Below are positions 37,301 through 49,533 of a stretch of 64,000 nt of DNA, piece after piece (the first letter of the stretch is position 1; each line of letters begins with the position of its first letter). The translations under genes and the position numbers were made by a program. The notes beneath the pieces were generated by a model. The model saw only the letters and a list, made by a program, of their open reading frames with translations. It had not been told where the DNA came from and did no database searches. Source of the DNA: Gordius sp. MW1 (taxonomy: Eukaryota; Nematomorpha; Gordioida; Gordea; Gordiidae); assembly GCA_964036665.1 (NCBI GenBank), contig OZ038530.1, positions 23,830,001 to 23,894,000 of the forward strand, in the 5' to 3' direction.

Positions 37301-39397
37301 ATATTCTAAAATTCCTGTCTAAATTTGTGGATATTCGATAAATTTCTGTCTAAATTTTTTGATTATTTTGAAATTTTTGTCTAAATTTGTGGATATTCGA
37401 TAAAGTTCTGTCTAAATTTGTTTATATTCTATAAATTTCTCTCTAAATTTGTGGATATTCTATAAATTCTGTCTAAATTCGTGGATATTCTATAAATTTC
37501 TGTCTAAATTTTTTGATTCTTTGTAAATTTCTGTCTAAATTTGTGGATATTCTATAAATTTCTGTCTAAATTTTTTGATTCTTTATAAATTTCTCTCTAA
37601 ATTTGTGGATATTCTATAAATTTCTGTCTAAATTTTTTGATTCTTTAAATTTCTGTCTAAATTTGTGGATATTCTATAAATTTCTGTCTAAATTTGTGGA
37701 TATTCGATAAATTTCTGTCTAAATTTGGATATTCGATAAATTTCTGTCTGAATTTTTTTGATTATTTTTAAATTTCTCATTAAATTTGTGGATATTCTAT
37801 AAATTTCTCTCTAAATTTGTGGATATTCTATAAATTTCTGTCTAAATTTTTTGATTATTTTTAATTTTTGTCTAAATTTGTGTATATTCTATAAATTTCT
37901 GTCTAAATTTTTTGATTCTTTATAAATTTCTCTCTAAATTTGAGAATATTCTATAAATTTCTGTCTAAATTTGTGGATATTCCATAAATTTCTGTCTGCA
38001 TTTTTTGATTATTTTTAAATTTTTGTCTATGTTTGTGGATATTCTATAAATTTTTGTCTAAATTTGTGGATATTCGATAAAGTTCTGTCTAAATTTGTGG
38101 ATATTCTATAAATTTCTCTCTAAATTTGTGGATATTCTATAAATTTCTGTCTAAATTTGTGGATATTCGATAAATTTTTGTCTAAATTTTTTGATTATTT
38201 TTAAATTTTTCTCTAAATTTGTGGATATTCTATAAATTTCTCTCTAAATTTGTGGATATTCTATAAATTTCTGTCTAAATTTGTGGATATTCGATAAATT
38301 TCTGTCTAAATTTGTGGATTATTTTTAAATTTTTGTCTAAATTTGTGGATATTCTATAAATTTCTGTCTAAATTTTTTGATTCTTTATAAATTTCTCTCT
38401 AAATTTGTGGATATTCTATAAATTTCTGTCTAAATTTGTGGATATTCGATAAATTTCTGTCTAACTTTGTGGATATTCGATAAATTTCTGTCTAAATTTT
38501 TTTGATTATTTTTAAATTTCTCTCTAAATTTGTGGATATTCTATAAATTTCTCTCTAAATTTGTGGGTTTTTTTTATAAATTCCTGTCTAAATTTTTTGA
38601 TTATTTTTAATTTTTGTCTAAATTTGTGGATATTCTATAAATTTCTGTCTAAATTTTTTGATTCTTTATAAATTTCTCTCTAAATTTGACAATATTCTAT
38701 AAATTTTTGTCTAAATTTGTGGATATTCGATAAATTTCTGTCTGAATTTTTTGATTATTTTTAAATTTTTGTCTAAATTTGTGGATATTCTATAAATTTC
38801 TGTCTAAATTTTTTGATTCTTTTAAAATTTCTGTCTAAATTTGTGGATATTCTATAAATTTCTGTCTAAATTTTTTGATTCTTTATAAATTTCTCTCTAA
38901 ATTTGTGGATATTCTATAAATTTCTGTCTAAATTTTTTGATTTTATAAATTTCTCTCTAAATTTGTGGATATTCTATAAATTTCTGTTTAAATTTGTGGA
39001 TATTCTATAAATTTCTGTCTAAATTTTTTGATTCTTTGTAAATTTCTGTCTAAATTTGTGGATATTCTATAAATTTCTGTCTAAATTTTTTGATTCTTTA
39101 TAAATTTCTCTCTAAATTTGTGGATATTCTATAAATTTCTGTCTAAATTTTTTGATTTTATAAATTTCTCTCTAAATTTGTGGATATTCTATAAATTTCT
39201 GTCTAAATTTGTGGATATTCGATAAATTTCTGTCTAAATTTTTTGATTATTTTTAAATTTTTGTCTAAATTTGTGGATATTCTATAAATTTCTGTCTAAA
39301 TATTTTGATTCTTTATAAATTTCTCTCTAAATTTGTGGATATTCTATAAATTTCTGTCTAAATTTGTGGATATTAGATAAATTTCTGCCTAAATTTT
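34303..39397 (+). repeat. Minisatellite array block A9 (longest; mosaic at 39005)
   Basis: At 5,095 bp this is the longest block. To 39005 it matches A14 at offset 19,133, including CTGGCGAAATTTG near 35928, GAGGATATTC near 36154 and the CTGTTTAAATTTG monomer at 38984. At GTGGATATTC the next base changes (T here, G in A14), and the last 392 bases instead match the end of A6 at offset 14,115, ending with TGCCTAAATTTTT. The junction is in register within a monomer. Confidence 0.94.
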
Positions 39398-40184
39398 TAA
39401 TATTTCTCTGTTTATCTATAAATCCCCCCCCCCCCTCACTACGCTACTGGGTAAAACATACGTTCAATTTCACATAATTTTTAATTTTATGACAACGCAT
39501 TTATTCATTGTTTTTTTAGTTTCCTCCAATGAATCTTAGAATTTACAATACATCATAATTTTGGCCATATTTTTCAATCAAAGATTTAGTACTTACAACC
39601 ATGGTTTCAGATATACATCGGCAAATTATAACAAAAAATATGTAATTCTCTTTATAATCAAAAATTATTAACTTAAAAAAATCTAAATTAAAACAAATAA
39701 TAGATGGCGGTATAAAAGATTGAACTTAAGACTTCATATAGCTTCGAAATATGATGAAGACGAATAATAAAAGTAAAATTATGTGTAAAATGTAAAAATA
39801 ATGATTTATTTATTTGTGTATACCACATTTAAAGATCCATAAAATAAATTTGGCACAATCATTCTTAGCCACCATGAATTAGATATGCAAAATATACCTA
39901 TATATAGCTATCTTCTACATATATATGTATGTATACAATGTATTTATGTATGTTGCAATGTATTTATGTATGCAATGTATGTATGTATGTACTAAGGTAT
40001 GTATGTACGTATGTAATGTATTTATGTATGTATGCAATGTGTTTATGTATGTATGTATGCATGTTGGGCGCGGGCCCAAATTTTTATTCACGGCCCGCCC
40101 ACTCACGGTGGTATTAAAAAAAAATTCACGCCCACTCACGCTTCTTCTTCTTCTTTATCGTGTTGAAAATCCCACAGACGGTTG
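39398..40184 (+). repeat. Spacer copy S10 (787 bp)
   Basis: The C-tract is 12 (39424-39435). It shares AAATTATAACAAAAAAT with S7 only and lies at offset 14,115 from it. The C-tract is one base longer than in S7. Confidence 0.97.
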
Positions 40185-42682
40185 ATATTCGATAAATTTC
40201 TGTCTAAATTTTTTGATTATTTTTAAATTTTTGTGTAAATTTGTGGATATTCTATTAATTTCTGTCTAAATTTTTTGATTATTTTTAAGTTTTTGTCTAA
40301 ATTTATGGATTTTCTATAAATTTCTGTCTAAATTTGTGGATATTCGATAAATTTCTGTATAAATTTTTTGATTATTTTTAAATTTTTGTCTAAATTTGTG
40401 GATATTATATAATTTCTGTCTAAATTTTTTGATTCTTTTTAAATTTCTCTCTAAATTTGTGGTTATTCTATAAATTTCTGTCTAAATTTGTGGATATTCG
40501 ATAAATTTCTGTCTAAATTTGTGGATATTCGATAAAGTTCTGTCTAAATTTGTGGATATTCTATAAATTTCTCTCTAAATTTGTGGATATTCTATAAATT
40601 TCTGTCTAAATTTGTGGATATTAAATAAATTTCTGTCTAAATTTTTTGATTATTTTTAAATTTTTGTCTAGATTTGTGGATATTCTATAAATTTCTGTCT
40701 AAACTTTTTGATTCTTTATAAATTTCTGTCTAAATTTGTGGATATTCTATAAATTTCTGTCTAAATTTTTTGATTCTTTATAAATTTCTCTCTAAATTTG
40801 TGGATATTCTATAAATTTCTGTCTAAATTTTTTGATTATTTTTAAATTTTGTCTAAATTTGTGGATATTCTATAAATTTCTGTCTAAATATTTTGATTCT
40901 TTATAAATTTCTCTCTAAATTTGTGGATATTCTATAAATTTCTGTCTAAATTTGTGGATATTAAATAAATTTCTGTCTAAATTTTTTGATTATTTTTAAA
41001 TTTTTGTCTAGATTTGTGGATATTCTATAAATTTCTGTCTAAACTTTTTGATTCTTTATAAATTTCTGTCTAAATTTGTGGATATTCTATAAATTTCTGT
41101 CTAAATTTTTTGATTCTTTATAAATTTCTCTCTAAATTTGTGGATATTCTATAAATTTCTGTCTAAATTTTTTGATTATTTTTAAATTTTGTCTAAATTT
41201 GTGGATATTCTATAAATTTCTGTCTAAATATTTTGATTCTTTATAAATTTCTCTCTAAATTTGTGGATATTAGATAAATTTCTGTCTAAATTTTTTGATT
41301 ATTATTAAATTTTTGTCTAAATTTTTGGATATTCTATAAATTTCTGTCTAAATTTGTGGATATTCTATAAATTTTTGTCTAAATTTTTTGATTATTTTTA
41401 AATTTTTGTCTAAATTGGTGGATATTCTATAAATTTCTGTCTAAATTTTTTGATTATTTTTAAATTTTTGTGTAAATTTGTGGATATTCTATAAATTTAT
41501 GTCTAAATTTTTTGATTATTTATAAATTTCTCTCTAAATTTGTGGATATTCTTTAAATTTCTGTCTAAATCTGTGGATATTCGATAAATTTCTGTCTAAA
41601 TTCGTGGATATTCGATAAATTTCTGTCTAAATTTTTTGATTATTTTTAAATTTCTCTCTAAATTTGTGGATATTCTATAAATTTTTCTCTAAATTTGTGG
41701 ATATTCTATAAATTCCTGTCTAAATTTGTGGATATTCGATAAATTTCTGTCTAAATTTTTTGATTATTTTTAAATTTTTGTCTAAATTTGTGGATATTCT
41801 ATAAATTTCTGTCGAAATTTGTGGATATTCGATAAAGTTCTGTCTAAATTTGTGGATATTCTATAAATTTCTCTCTAAATTTGTGGATATTCTATAAATT
41901 CTGTCTAAATTTGTGGATATTCGATAAATTTCTGTCTAAATTTTTTGATTCTTTGTAAATTTCTGTCTAAATTTGTGGATATTCTATAAATTTCTGTCTA
42001 AATTTTTTGATTCTTTATAAATTTCTCTCTAAATTTGTGGATATTCTATAAATTTCTGTCTAAATTTTTTGATTCTTTAAATTTCTGTCTAAATTTGTGG
42101 ATATTCTATAAATTTCTGTCTAAATTTGTGGATATTCGATAAATTTCTGTCTAAATTTGTGGATATTCGATAAATTTCTGTCTAAATTTTTTTGATTATT
42201 TTTAATTTCTCATTAAATTTGTGGATATTCTATAAATTTCTCTCTAAATTTGTGGATATTCTATAAATTTCTGTCTAAATTTTTTGATTATTTTTAATTT
42301 TTGTCTAAATTTGTGTATATTCTATAAATTTCTGTCTAAATTTTTTGATTCTTTATAAATTTCTCTCTAAATTTGAGAATATTCTATAAATTTCTGTCTA
42401 AATTTGTGGATATTCCATAAATTTCTGTCTGAATTTTTTGATTATTTTTAAATTTTTGTCTAAATTTGTGGATATTCTATAAATTTCTGTCTAAATTTTT
42501 TGATTCTTTAAATTTCTGTCTAAATTTGTGGATATTCTATAAATTTCTCTCTAAATTTGTGGATATTCTAAAATTCCTGTCTAAATTTGTGGATATTCGA
42601 TAAAGTTCTGTCTAAATTTGTGGATATTCTATAAATTTCTCTCTAAATTTGTGGATATTAGATAAATTTCTGTCTAAATTTT
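40185..42682 (+). repeat. Minisatellite array block A10 (right end deleted or recombined)
   Basis: This 2,498-bp block is collinear with A7 at offset 14,116, including the 340-bp duplication and the CTAAAATTCCTG patch. Near 42655-42661 it jumps from a GGATATT monomer directly to the AGATAAA terminal monomer, so about 1 kb found in A7 is absent and the usual last few monomers before a spacer are missing. Confidence 0.94.
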
Positions 42683-43468
42683 TAATATTTCTCTGTTTAT
42701 CTATAAATCCCCCCCCCCCCTCACTACGCTACTGGGTAAAACATACGTTCAATTTCACATAATTTTTAATTTTATGACAACGCATTTATTCATTGTTTTT
42801 TTAGTTTCCTCCAATGAATCTTAGAATTTACAATACATCATAATTTTGGCCATATTTTTCAATCAAAGATTTAGTACTTACAACCATGGTTTCAGATATA
42901 CATCGGCAAATTTCAACAAAAAATATGTAATTCTCTTTATAATCAAAAATTATTAACTTAAAAAAATCTAAATTAAAACAAATGATAGATGGCGGTATAA
43001 AAGATTGAACTTAAGACTTCATATAGCTTCGAAATATGATGAAGACGAATAATAAAAGTAAAATTATGTGTAAAATGTAAAAATAATGATTTATTTATTT
43101 GTGTATACCACATTTAAAGATCCATAAAATAAATTTGGCACAATCATTCTTAGCCACCATGAATTAGATATGCAAAATATCCTTATATATAGCTATCTTC
43201 TACATATATATGTATGTATACAATGTATTTATGTATGTTGCAATGTATTTATGTATGCAATGTATGTATGTATGTACTAAGGTATGTATGTACGTATGTA
43301 ATGTATTTATGTATGTATGCAATGTGTTTATGTATGTATGTATGCATGTTGGGCGCGGGCCCAAATTTTTATTCACGGCCGCCCACTCACGGTGGTATTA
43401 AAAAAAAATTCACGCCCACTCACGCTTCTTCTTCTTCTTTATCGTGTTGAAAATCCCACAGACGGTTG
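42683..43468 (+). repeat. Spacer copy S11 (786 bp, deletion subtype)
   Basis: The C-tract is 12 (42709-42720). It has the 1-bp deletion and ATATCCTTATAT, plus AAATGATAGATGG near 42981, shared only with S15. Confidence 0.97.
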
Positions 43469-44664
43469 ATATTCGATAAATTTCTGTCTAAATTTTTTGA
43501 TTATTTTTAAATTTTTGTGTAAATTTGTGGATATTCTATTAATTTCTGTCTAAATTTTTTGATTATTTTTAAATTTTTGTCTAAATTTATGGATTTTCTA
43601 TAAATTTCTGTCTAAATTTGTGGATATTCGATAAATTTCTGTATAAATTTTTTGATTATTTTTAAATTTTTGTCTAAATTTGTGGATATTCTATAATTTC
43701 TGTTTAAATTTTTTGATTCTTTTTAAATTTCTCTCTAAATTTGACAATATTCTATAAATTTTTGTCTAAATTTGTGGATATTCGATAAATTTCTGTCTGA
43801 ATTTTTTGATTATTTTTAAATTTTTGTCTAAATTTGTGGATATTCTATAAATTTCTGTCTAAATTTTTTGATTCTTTGTAAATTTCTGTCTAAATTTGTG
43901 GATATTCTATAAATTTCTGTCTAAATTTTTTGATTCTTTATAAATTTCTCATTTGTGGATATTCTATAAATTTCTGTCTAAATTTTTTGATTTTATAAAT
44001 TTCTCTCTAAATTTGTGGATATTCTATAAATTTCTGTCTAAATTTGTGGATATTCCATAAATTTCTGTCTGAATTTTTTGATTATTTTTAAATTTTTGTC
44101 TAAATTTGTGGATATTCTATAAATTTCTGTCTAAATTTTTTGATTCTTTATAAATTTCTCTCTAAATTTGACAATATTCTATAAATTTTTGTCTAAATTT
44201 GTGGATATTCGATAAATTTCTGTCTGAATTTTTTGATTATTTTTAAATTTTTGTCTAAATTTGTGGATATTCTATAAATTTCTGTCTAAATTTTTTGATT
44301 CTTTGTAAATTTCTGTCTAAATTTGTGGATATTCTATAAATTTCTGTCTAAATTTTTTGATTCTTTATAAATTTCTCTCTAAATTTGTGGATATTCTATA
44401 AATTTCTGTCTAAATTTTTTGATTTTATAAATTTCTCTCTAAATTTGTGGATATTCTATAAATTTCTGTCTAAATTTGTGGATATTCGATAAATTTCTGT
44501 CTAAATTTTTTGATTATTTCTAAATTTTTGTCTAAATTTGTGGATATTCTATAAATTTCTGTCTAAATATTTTGATTCTTTATAAATTTCTCTCTAAATT
44601 TGTGGATATTCTATAAATTTCTGTCTAAATTTGTGGATATTAGATAAATTTCTGTCTAAATTTT
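43469..44664 (+). repeat. Minisatellite array block A11 (shortest; mosaic)
   Basis: At 1,196 bp this is the shortest block. Its first 270 bases carry CTGTTTAAATTTTTT near 43700, a marker of A15. At about 43741 it switches to the late TTTGACAATATTC module of A7, skipping everything in between. A 5-bp deletion inside one monomer gives TTTCTCATTTGTGG near 43946. The end carries GATTATTTCTAAATT, shared with A7 and A12. Confidence 0.94.
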
Positions 44665-45450
44665 TAATATTTCTCTGTTTATCTATAAATCCCCCCCCCC
44701 CTCACTACGCTACTGGGTAAAACATACGTTCAATTTCACATAATTTTTAATTTTATGACAACGCATTTATTCATTGTTTTTTTAGTTTCCTCCAATGAAT
44801 CTTAGAATTTACAATACATCATAATTTTGGCCATATTTTTCAATCAAAGATATAGTACTTACAACCATGGTTTCAGATATACATCGGCAAATTTCAAACA
44901 AAAATATGTAATTCTCTTTATAATCAAAAATTATTAACTTAAAAAAATCTAAATTAAAACAAATAATAGATGGCGGTATAAAAGATTGAACTTAAGACTT
45001 CATATAGCTTTGAAATATGATGAAGACGAATAATAAAAGTAAAATTATGTGTAAAATGTAAAAATAATGATTTATTTATTTGTGTATACCACATTTAAAG
45101 ATCCATAAAATAAATTTGGCACAATCATTCTTAGCCACCATGAATTAGATATGCAAAATATACCTATATATAGCTATCTTCTACATATATATGTATGTAT
45201 ACAATGTATTTATGTATGTTGCAATGTATTTATGTATGCAATGTATGTATGTATGTACTAAGGTATGTATGTACGTATGTAATGTATTTATGTATGTATG
45301 CAATGTGTTTATGTATGTATGTATGCATGTTGGGCGCGGGCCCAAATTTTTATTGACGGCCCGCCCACTCACGGTGGTATTAAAAAAAAATTCACGCCCA
45401 CTCACGCTTCTTCTTCTTCTTTATCGTGTTGAAAATCCCACAGACGGTTG
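44665..45450 (+). repeat. Spacer copy S12 (786 bp)
   Basis: The C-tract is 11 (44691-44701). It has the GCTTTGAAAT/ATTGACGG subtype and CAAACAAAAATATG like S6, but CATGGTTTCAG, and a private GATATAGTAC near 44849. Confidence 0.97.
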
Positions 45451-48400
45451 ATATTCGATAAATTTCTGTCTAAATTTTTTGATTATTTTTAAATTTTTGT
45501 GTAAATTTGTGGATATTCTATTAATTTCTGTCTAAATTTTTTGATTATTTTTAAGTTTTTGTCTAAATTTATGGATTTTCTATAAATTTCTGTCTAAATT
45601 TGTGGATATTCGATAAATTTCTGTATAAATTTTTTGATTATTTTTAAATTTTTGTCTAAATTTGTGGATATTCTATAATTTCTGTCTAAATTTTTTGATT
45701 CTTTTTAAATTTCTCTCTAAATTTGTGGATATTCTATAAATTTCTGTCTAAATTTGTGGATATTCGATAAATTTCTGTCTAAATTTGTGGATATTCGATA
45801 TAGTTCTGTCTAAATTTGTGGATATTCTATAAATTTCTCTCTAAATTTGTGGATATTCTATAAATTTCTGTCTAAATTTGTGGATATTAAATAAATTTCT
45901 GTCTAAATTTTTTGATTATTTTTAAATTTCTGTCTAAATTCGTGGATATTCGATAAATTTCTGTCTAAATTTTTTGATTATTTTTAAATTTCTCTCTAAA
46001 TTTGTGGATATTCTATAAATTTCTCTCTAAATTTGTGGATATTCTAAAATTCCTGTCTAAATTTGTGGATATTCGATAAAGTTCTGTCTAAATTTGTGGA
46101 TATTCTATAAATTTCTCTCTAAATTTGTGGATATTCTATAAATTTCTGTCTAAATTTGTGGATATTAAATAAATTTCTGTCTAATTTTTTTGATTATTTT
46201 TAAATTTCTGTCTAAATTCGTGGATATTCGATAAATTTCTGTCTAAATTTTTTGATTATTTTTAAATTTCTCTCTAAATTTGTGGATATTCTATAAATTT
46301 TTCTCTACATTTGTGGATATTCTAAAATTCCTGTCTAAATTTGTGGATATTCGATAAATTTCTGTCTAAATTTTTTGATTATTTTTAAATTTTTGTCTAA
46401 ATTTGTGGATATTCTATAAATTTCTGTCGAAATTTGTGGATATTCGATAAAGTTCTGTCTAAATTTGTTTATATTCTATAAATTTCTCTCTAAATTTGTG
46501 GATATTCTATAAATTCTGTCTAAATTTGTGGATATTCGATAAATTTCTGTCTAAATTTTTTGATTATTTTGAAATTTTTGTCTAAATTTGTGGATATTCT
46601 ATAAATTTCTGTCTAAATTTTTTGATTCTTTGTAAATTTCTCTCTAAATTTGTGGATATTCTATAAATTTTTCTCTAAATTTGTGGATATTCTAAAATTC
46701 CTGTCTAAATTTGTGGATATTCGATAAATTTCTGTCTAAATTTTTTGATTATTTTGAAATTTTTGTCTAAATTTGTGGATATTCGATAAAGTTCTGTCTA
46801 AATTTGTTTATATTCTATAAATTTCTCTCTAAATTTGTGGATATTCTATAAATTCTGTCTAAATTCGTGGATATTCTATAAATTTCTGTCTAAATTTTTT
46901 GATTCTTTGTAAATTTCTGTCTAAATTTGTGGATATTCTATAAATTTCTGTCTAAATTTTTTGATTCTTTATAAATTTCTCTCTAAATTTGTGGATATTC
47001 TATAAATTTCTGTCTAAATTTTTTGATTCTTTAAATTTCTGTCTAAATTTGTGGATATTCTATAAATTTCTGTCTAAATTTGTGGATATTCGATAAATTT
47101 CTGTCTAAATTTGGATATTCGATAAATTTCTGTCTAAATTTTTTGATTATTTTTAAATTTTGTCTAAATTTGTGGATATTCTATAAATTTCTGTCTAAAT
47201 ATTTTGATTCTTTATAAATTTCTCTCTAAATTTGTGGATATTAGATAAATTTCTGTCTAAATTTGTGGATATTCCATAAATTTCTGTCTGCATTTTTTGA
47301 TTATTTTTAAATTTTTGTCTATGTTTGTGGATATTCTATAAATTTTTGTCTAAATTTGTGGATATTCGATAAAGTTCTGTCTAAATTTGTGGATATTCTA
47401 TAAATTTCTCTCTAAATTTGTGGATATTCTATAAATTTCTGTCTAAATTTGTGGATATTCGATAAATTTTTGTCTAAATTTTTTGATTATTTTTAAATTT
47501 TTCTCTAAATTTGTGGATATTCTATAAATTTCTCTCTAAATTTGTGGATATTCTATAAATTTCTGTCTAAATTTGTGGATATTCGATAAATTTCTGTCTA
47601 AATTTGTGGATTATTTTTAAATTTTTGTCTAAATTTGTGGATATTCTATAAATTTCTGTCTAAATTTTTTGATTCTTTATAAATTTCTCTCTAAATTTGT
47701 GGATATTCTATAAATTTCTGTCTAAATTTGTGGATATTCGATAAATTTCTGTCTAACTTTGTGGATATTCTATAAATTTCTGTCTAAATTTTTTGATTCT
47801 TTATAAATTTCTCTCTAAATTTGACAATATTCTATAAATTTTTGTCTAAATTTGTGGATATTCGATAAATTTCTGTCTGAATTTTTTGATTATTTTTAAA
47901 TTTTTGTCTAAATTTGTGGATATTCTATAAATTTCTGTCTAAATTTTTTGATTCTTTGTAAATTTCTGTCTAAATTTGTGGATATTCTATAAATTTCTGT
48001 CTAAATTTTTTGATTCTTTATAAATTTCTCTCTAAATTTGTGGATATTCTATAAATTTCTGTCTAAATTTTTTGATTTTATAAATTTCTCTCTAAATTTG
48101 TGGATATTCTATAAATTTCTGTCTAAATTTGTGGATATTCCATAAATTTCTGTCTGAATTTTATGATTATTTTTAAATTTTTGTCTAAATTTGTGGATAT
48201 TCTATAAATTTCTGTCTAAATTTTTTGATTCTTTATAAATTTCTCTCTAAATTTGACAATATTCTATAAATTTTTGTCTAAATTTGTGGATATTCGATAA
48301 ATTTCTGTCTGAATTTTTTGATTATTTTTAAATTTTTGTCTAAATTTGTGGATATTCTATAAATTTCTGTCTAAATTTTTTGATTCTTTGTAAATTTCTG

Positions 48401-48749
48401 TCTAAATTTGTGGATATTCTATAAATTTCTGTCTAAATTTTTTGATTCTTTATAAATTTCTCTCTAAATTTGTGGATATTCTATAAATTTCTGTCTAAAT
48501 TTTTTGATTTTATAAATTTCTCTCTAAATTTGTGGATATTCTATAAATTTCTGTCTAAATTTGTGGATATTCGATAAATTTCTGTCTAAATTTTTTGATT
48601 ATTTCTAAATTTTTGTCTAAATTTGTGGATATTCTATAAATTTCTGTCTAAATATTTTGATTCTTTATAAATTTCTCTCTAAATTTGTGGATATTCTATA
48701 AATTTCTGTCTAAATTTGTGGATATTAGATAAATTTCTGTCTAAATTTT
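45451..48749 (+). repeat. Minisatellite array block A12 (three-part mosaic)
   Basis: This block is 3,299 bp. It is collinear with A8 at offset 15,050 up to about 47136. Bases from about 47137 to 47262 are a patch of the early module (AAATTTTGTCTAAA, AAATATTTTGATTC, GGATATTAGATAAA) that replaces a longer A8 segment, for a net loss of 94 bp. A8-type sequence then resumes to about 47770, after which the block follows the end of A7 at offset 19,133. Confidence 0.93.
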
Positions 48750-49533
48750 TAATATTTCTCTGTTTATCTATAAATCCCCCCCCCTCACTACGCTACTGGG
48801 TAAAACATACGTTCAATTTCACATAATTTTTAATTTTATGACAACGCATTTATTCATTGTTTTTTTAGTTTCCTCCAATGAATCTTAGAATTTACAATAC
48901 ATCATAATTTTGGCCATATTTTTCAATCAAAGATTTAGTACTTACAACCATGGTTTCAGATATACATCGGCAAATTTCAACAAAAAATATGTAATTCTCT
49001 TTATAATCAAAAATTATTAACTTAAAAAAATCTAAATTAAAACAAATAATAGATGGCGGTATAAAAGATTGAACTTAAGACTTCATATAGCTTCGAAATA
49101 TGATGAAGACGAATAATAAAAGTAAAATTATGTGTAAAATGTAAAAATAATGATTTATTTATTTGTGTATACCACATTTAAAGATCCATAAAATAAATTT
49201 GGCACAATCATTCTTAGCCACCATGAATTAGATATGCAAAATATACCTATATATAGCTATCTTCTACATATATATGTATGTATACAATGTATTTATGTAT
49301 GTTGCAATGTATTTATGTATGCAATGTATGTATGTATGTACTAAGGTATGTATGTACGTATGTAATGTATTTATGTATGTATGCAATGTGTTTATGTATG
49401 TATGTATGCATGTTGGGCGCGGGCCCAAATTTTTATTCACGGCCCGCCCACTCACGGTGGTATTAAAAAAAAATTCACGCCCACTCACGCTTCTTCTTCT
49501 TCTTTATCGTGTTGAAAATCCCACAGACGGTTG
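48750..49533 (+). repeat. Spacer copy S13 (784 bp)
   Basis: The C-tract is 9 (48776-48784). It is the partner of S8 at offset 19,133 within the 10.4-kb duplicated segment. No difference between the two was noticed by eye. Confidence 0.97.

Larger units (their letters stand above)
28628..39005 (+). repeat. 10.4-kb segmental duplication, left copy
   Basis: This stretch recurs at 47761-58138. Every marker checked keeps the offset of 19,133: TTTGACAATATTC (28690/47823), CTGAATTTTATG (29021/48154), spacer starts (29617/48750 and 33519/52652), GATATTTGATAAA (30711/49844) and CTGTTTAAATTTG (38984/58117). The C-tract lengths also agree (9/9 and 10/10). It spans two spacers, two whole array blocks and parts of two more. 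Confidence 0.9.
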
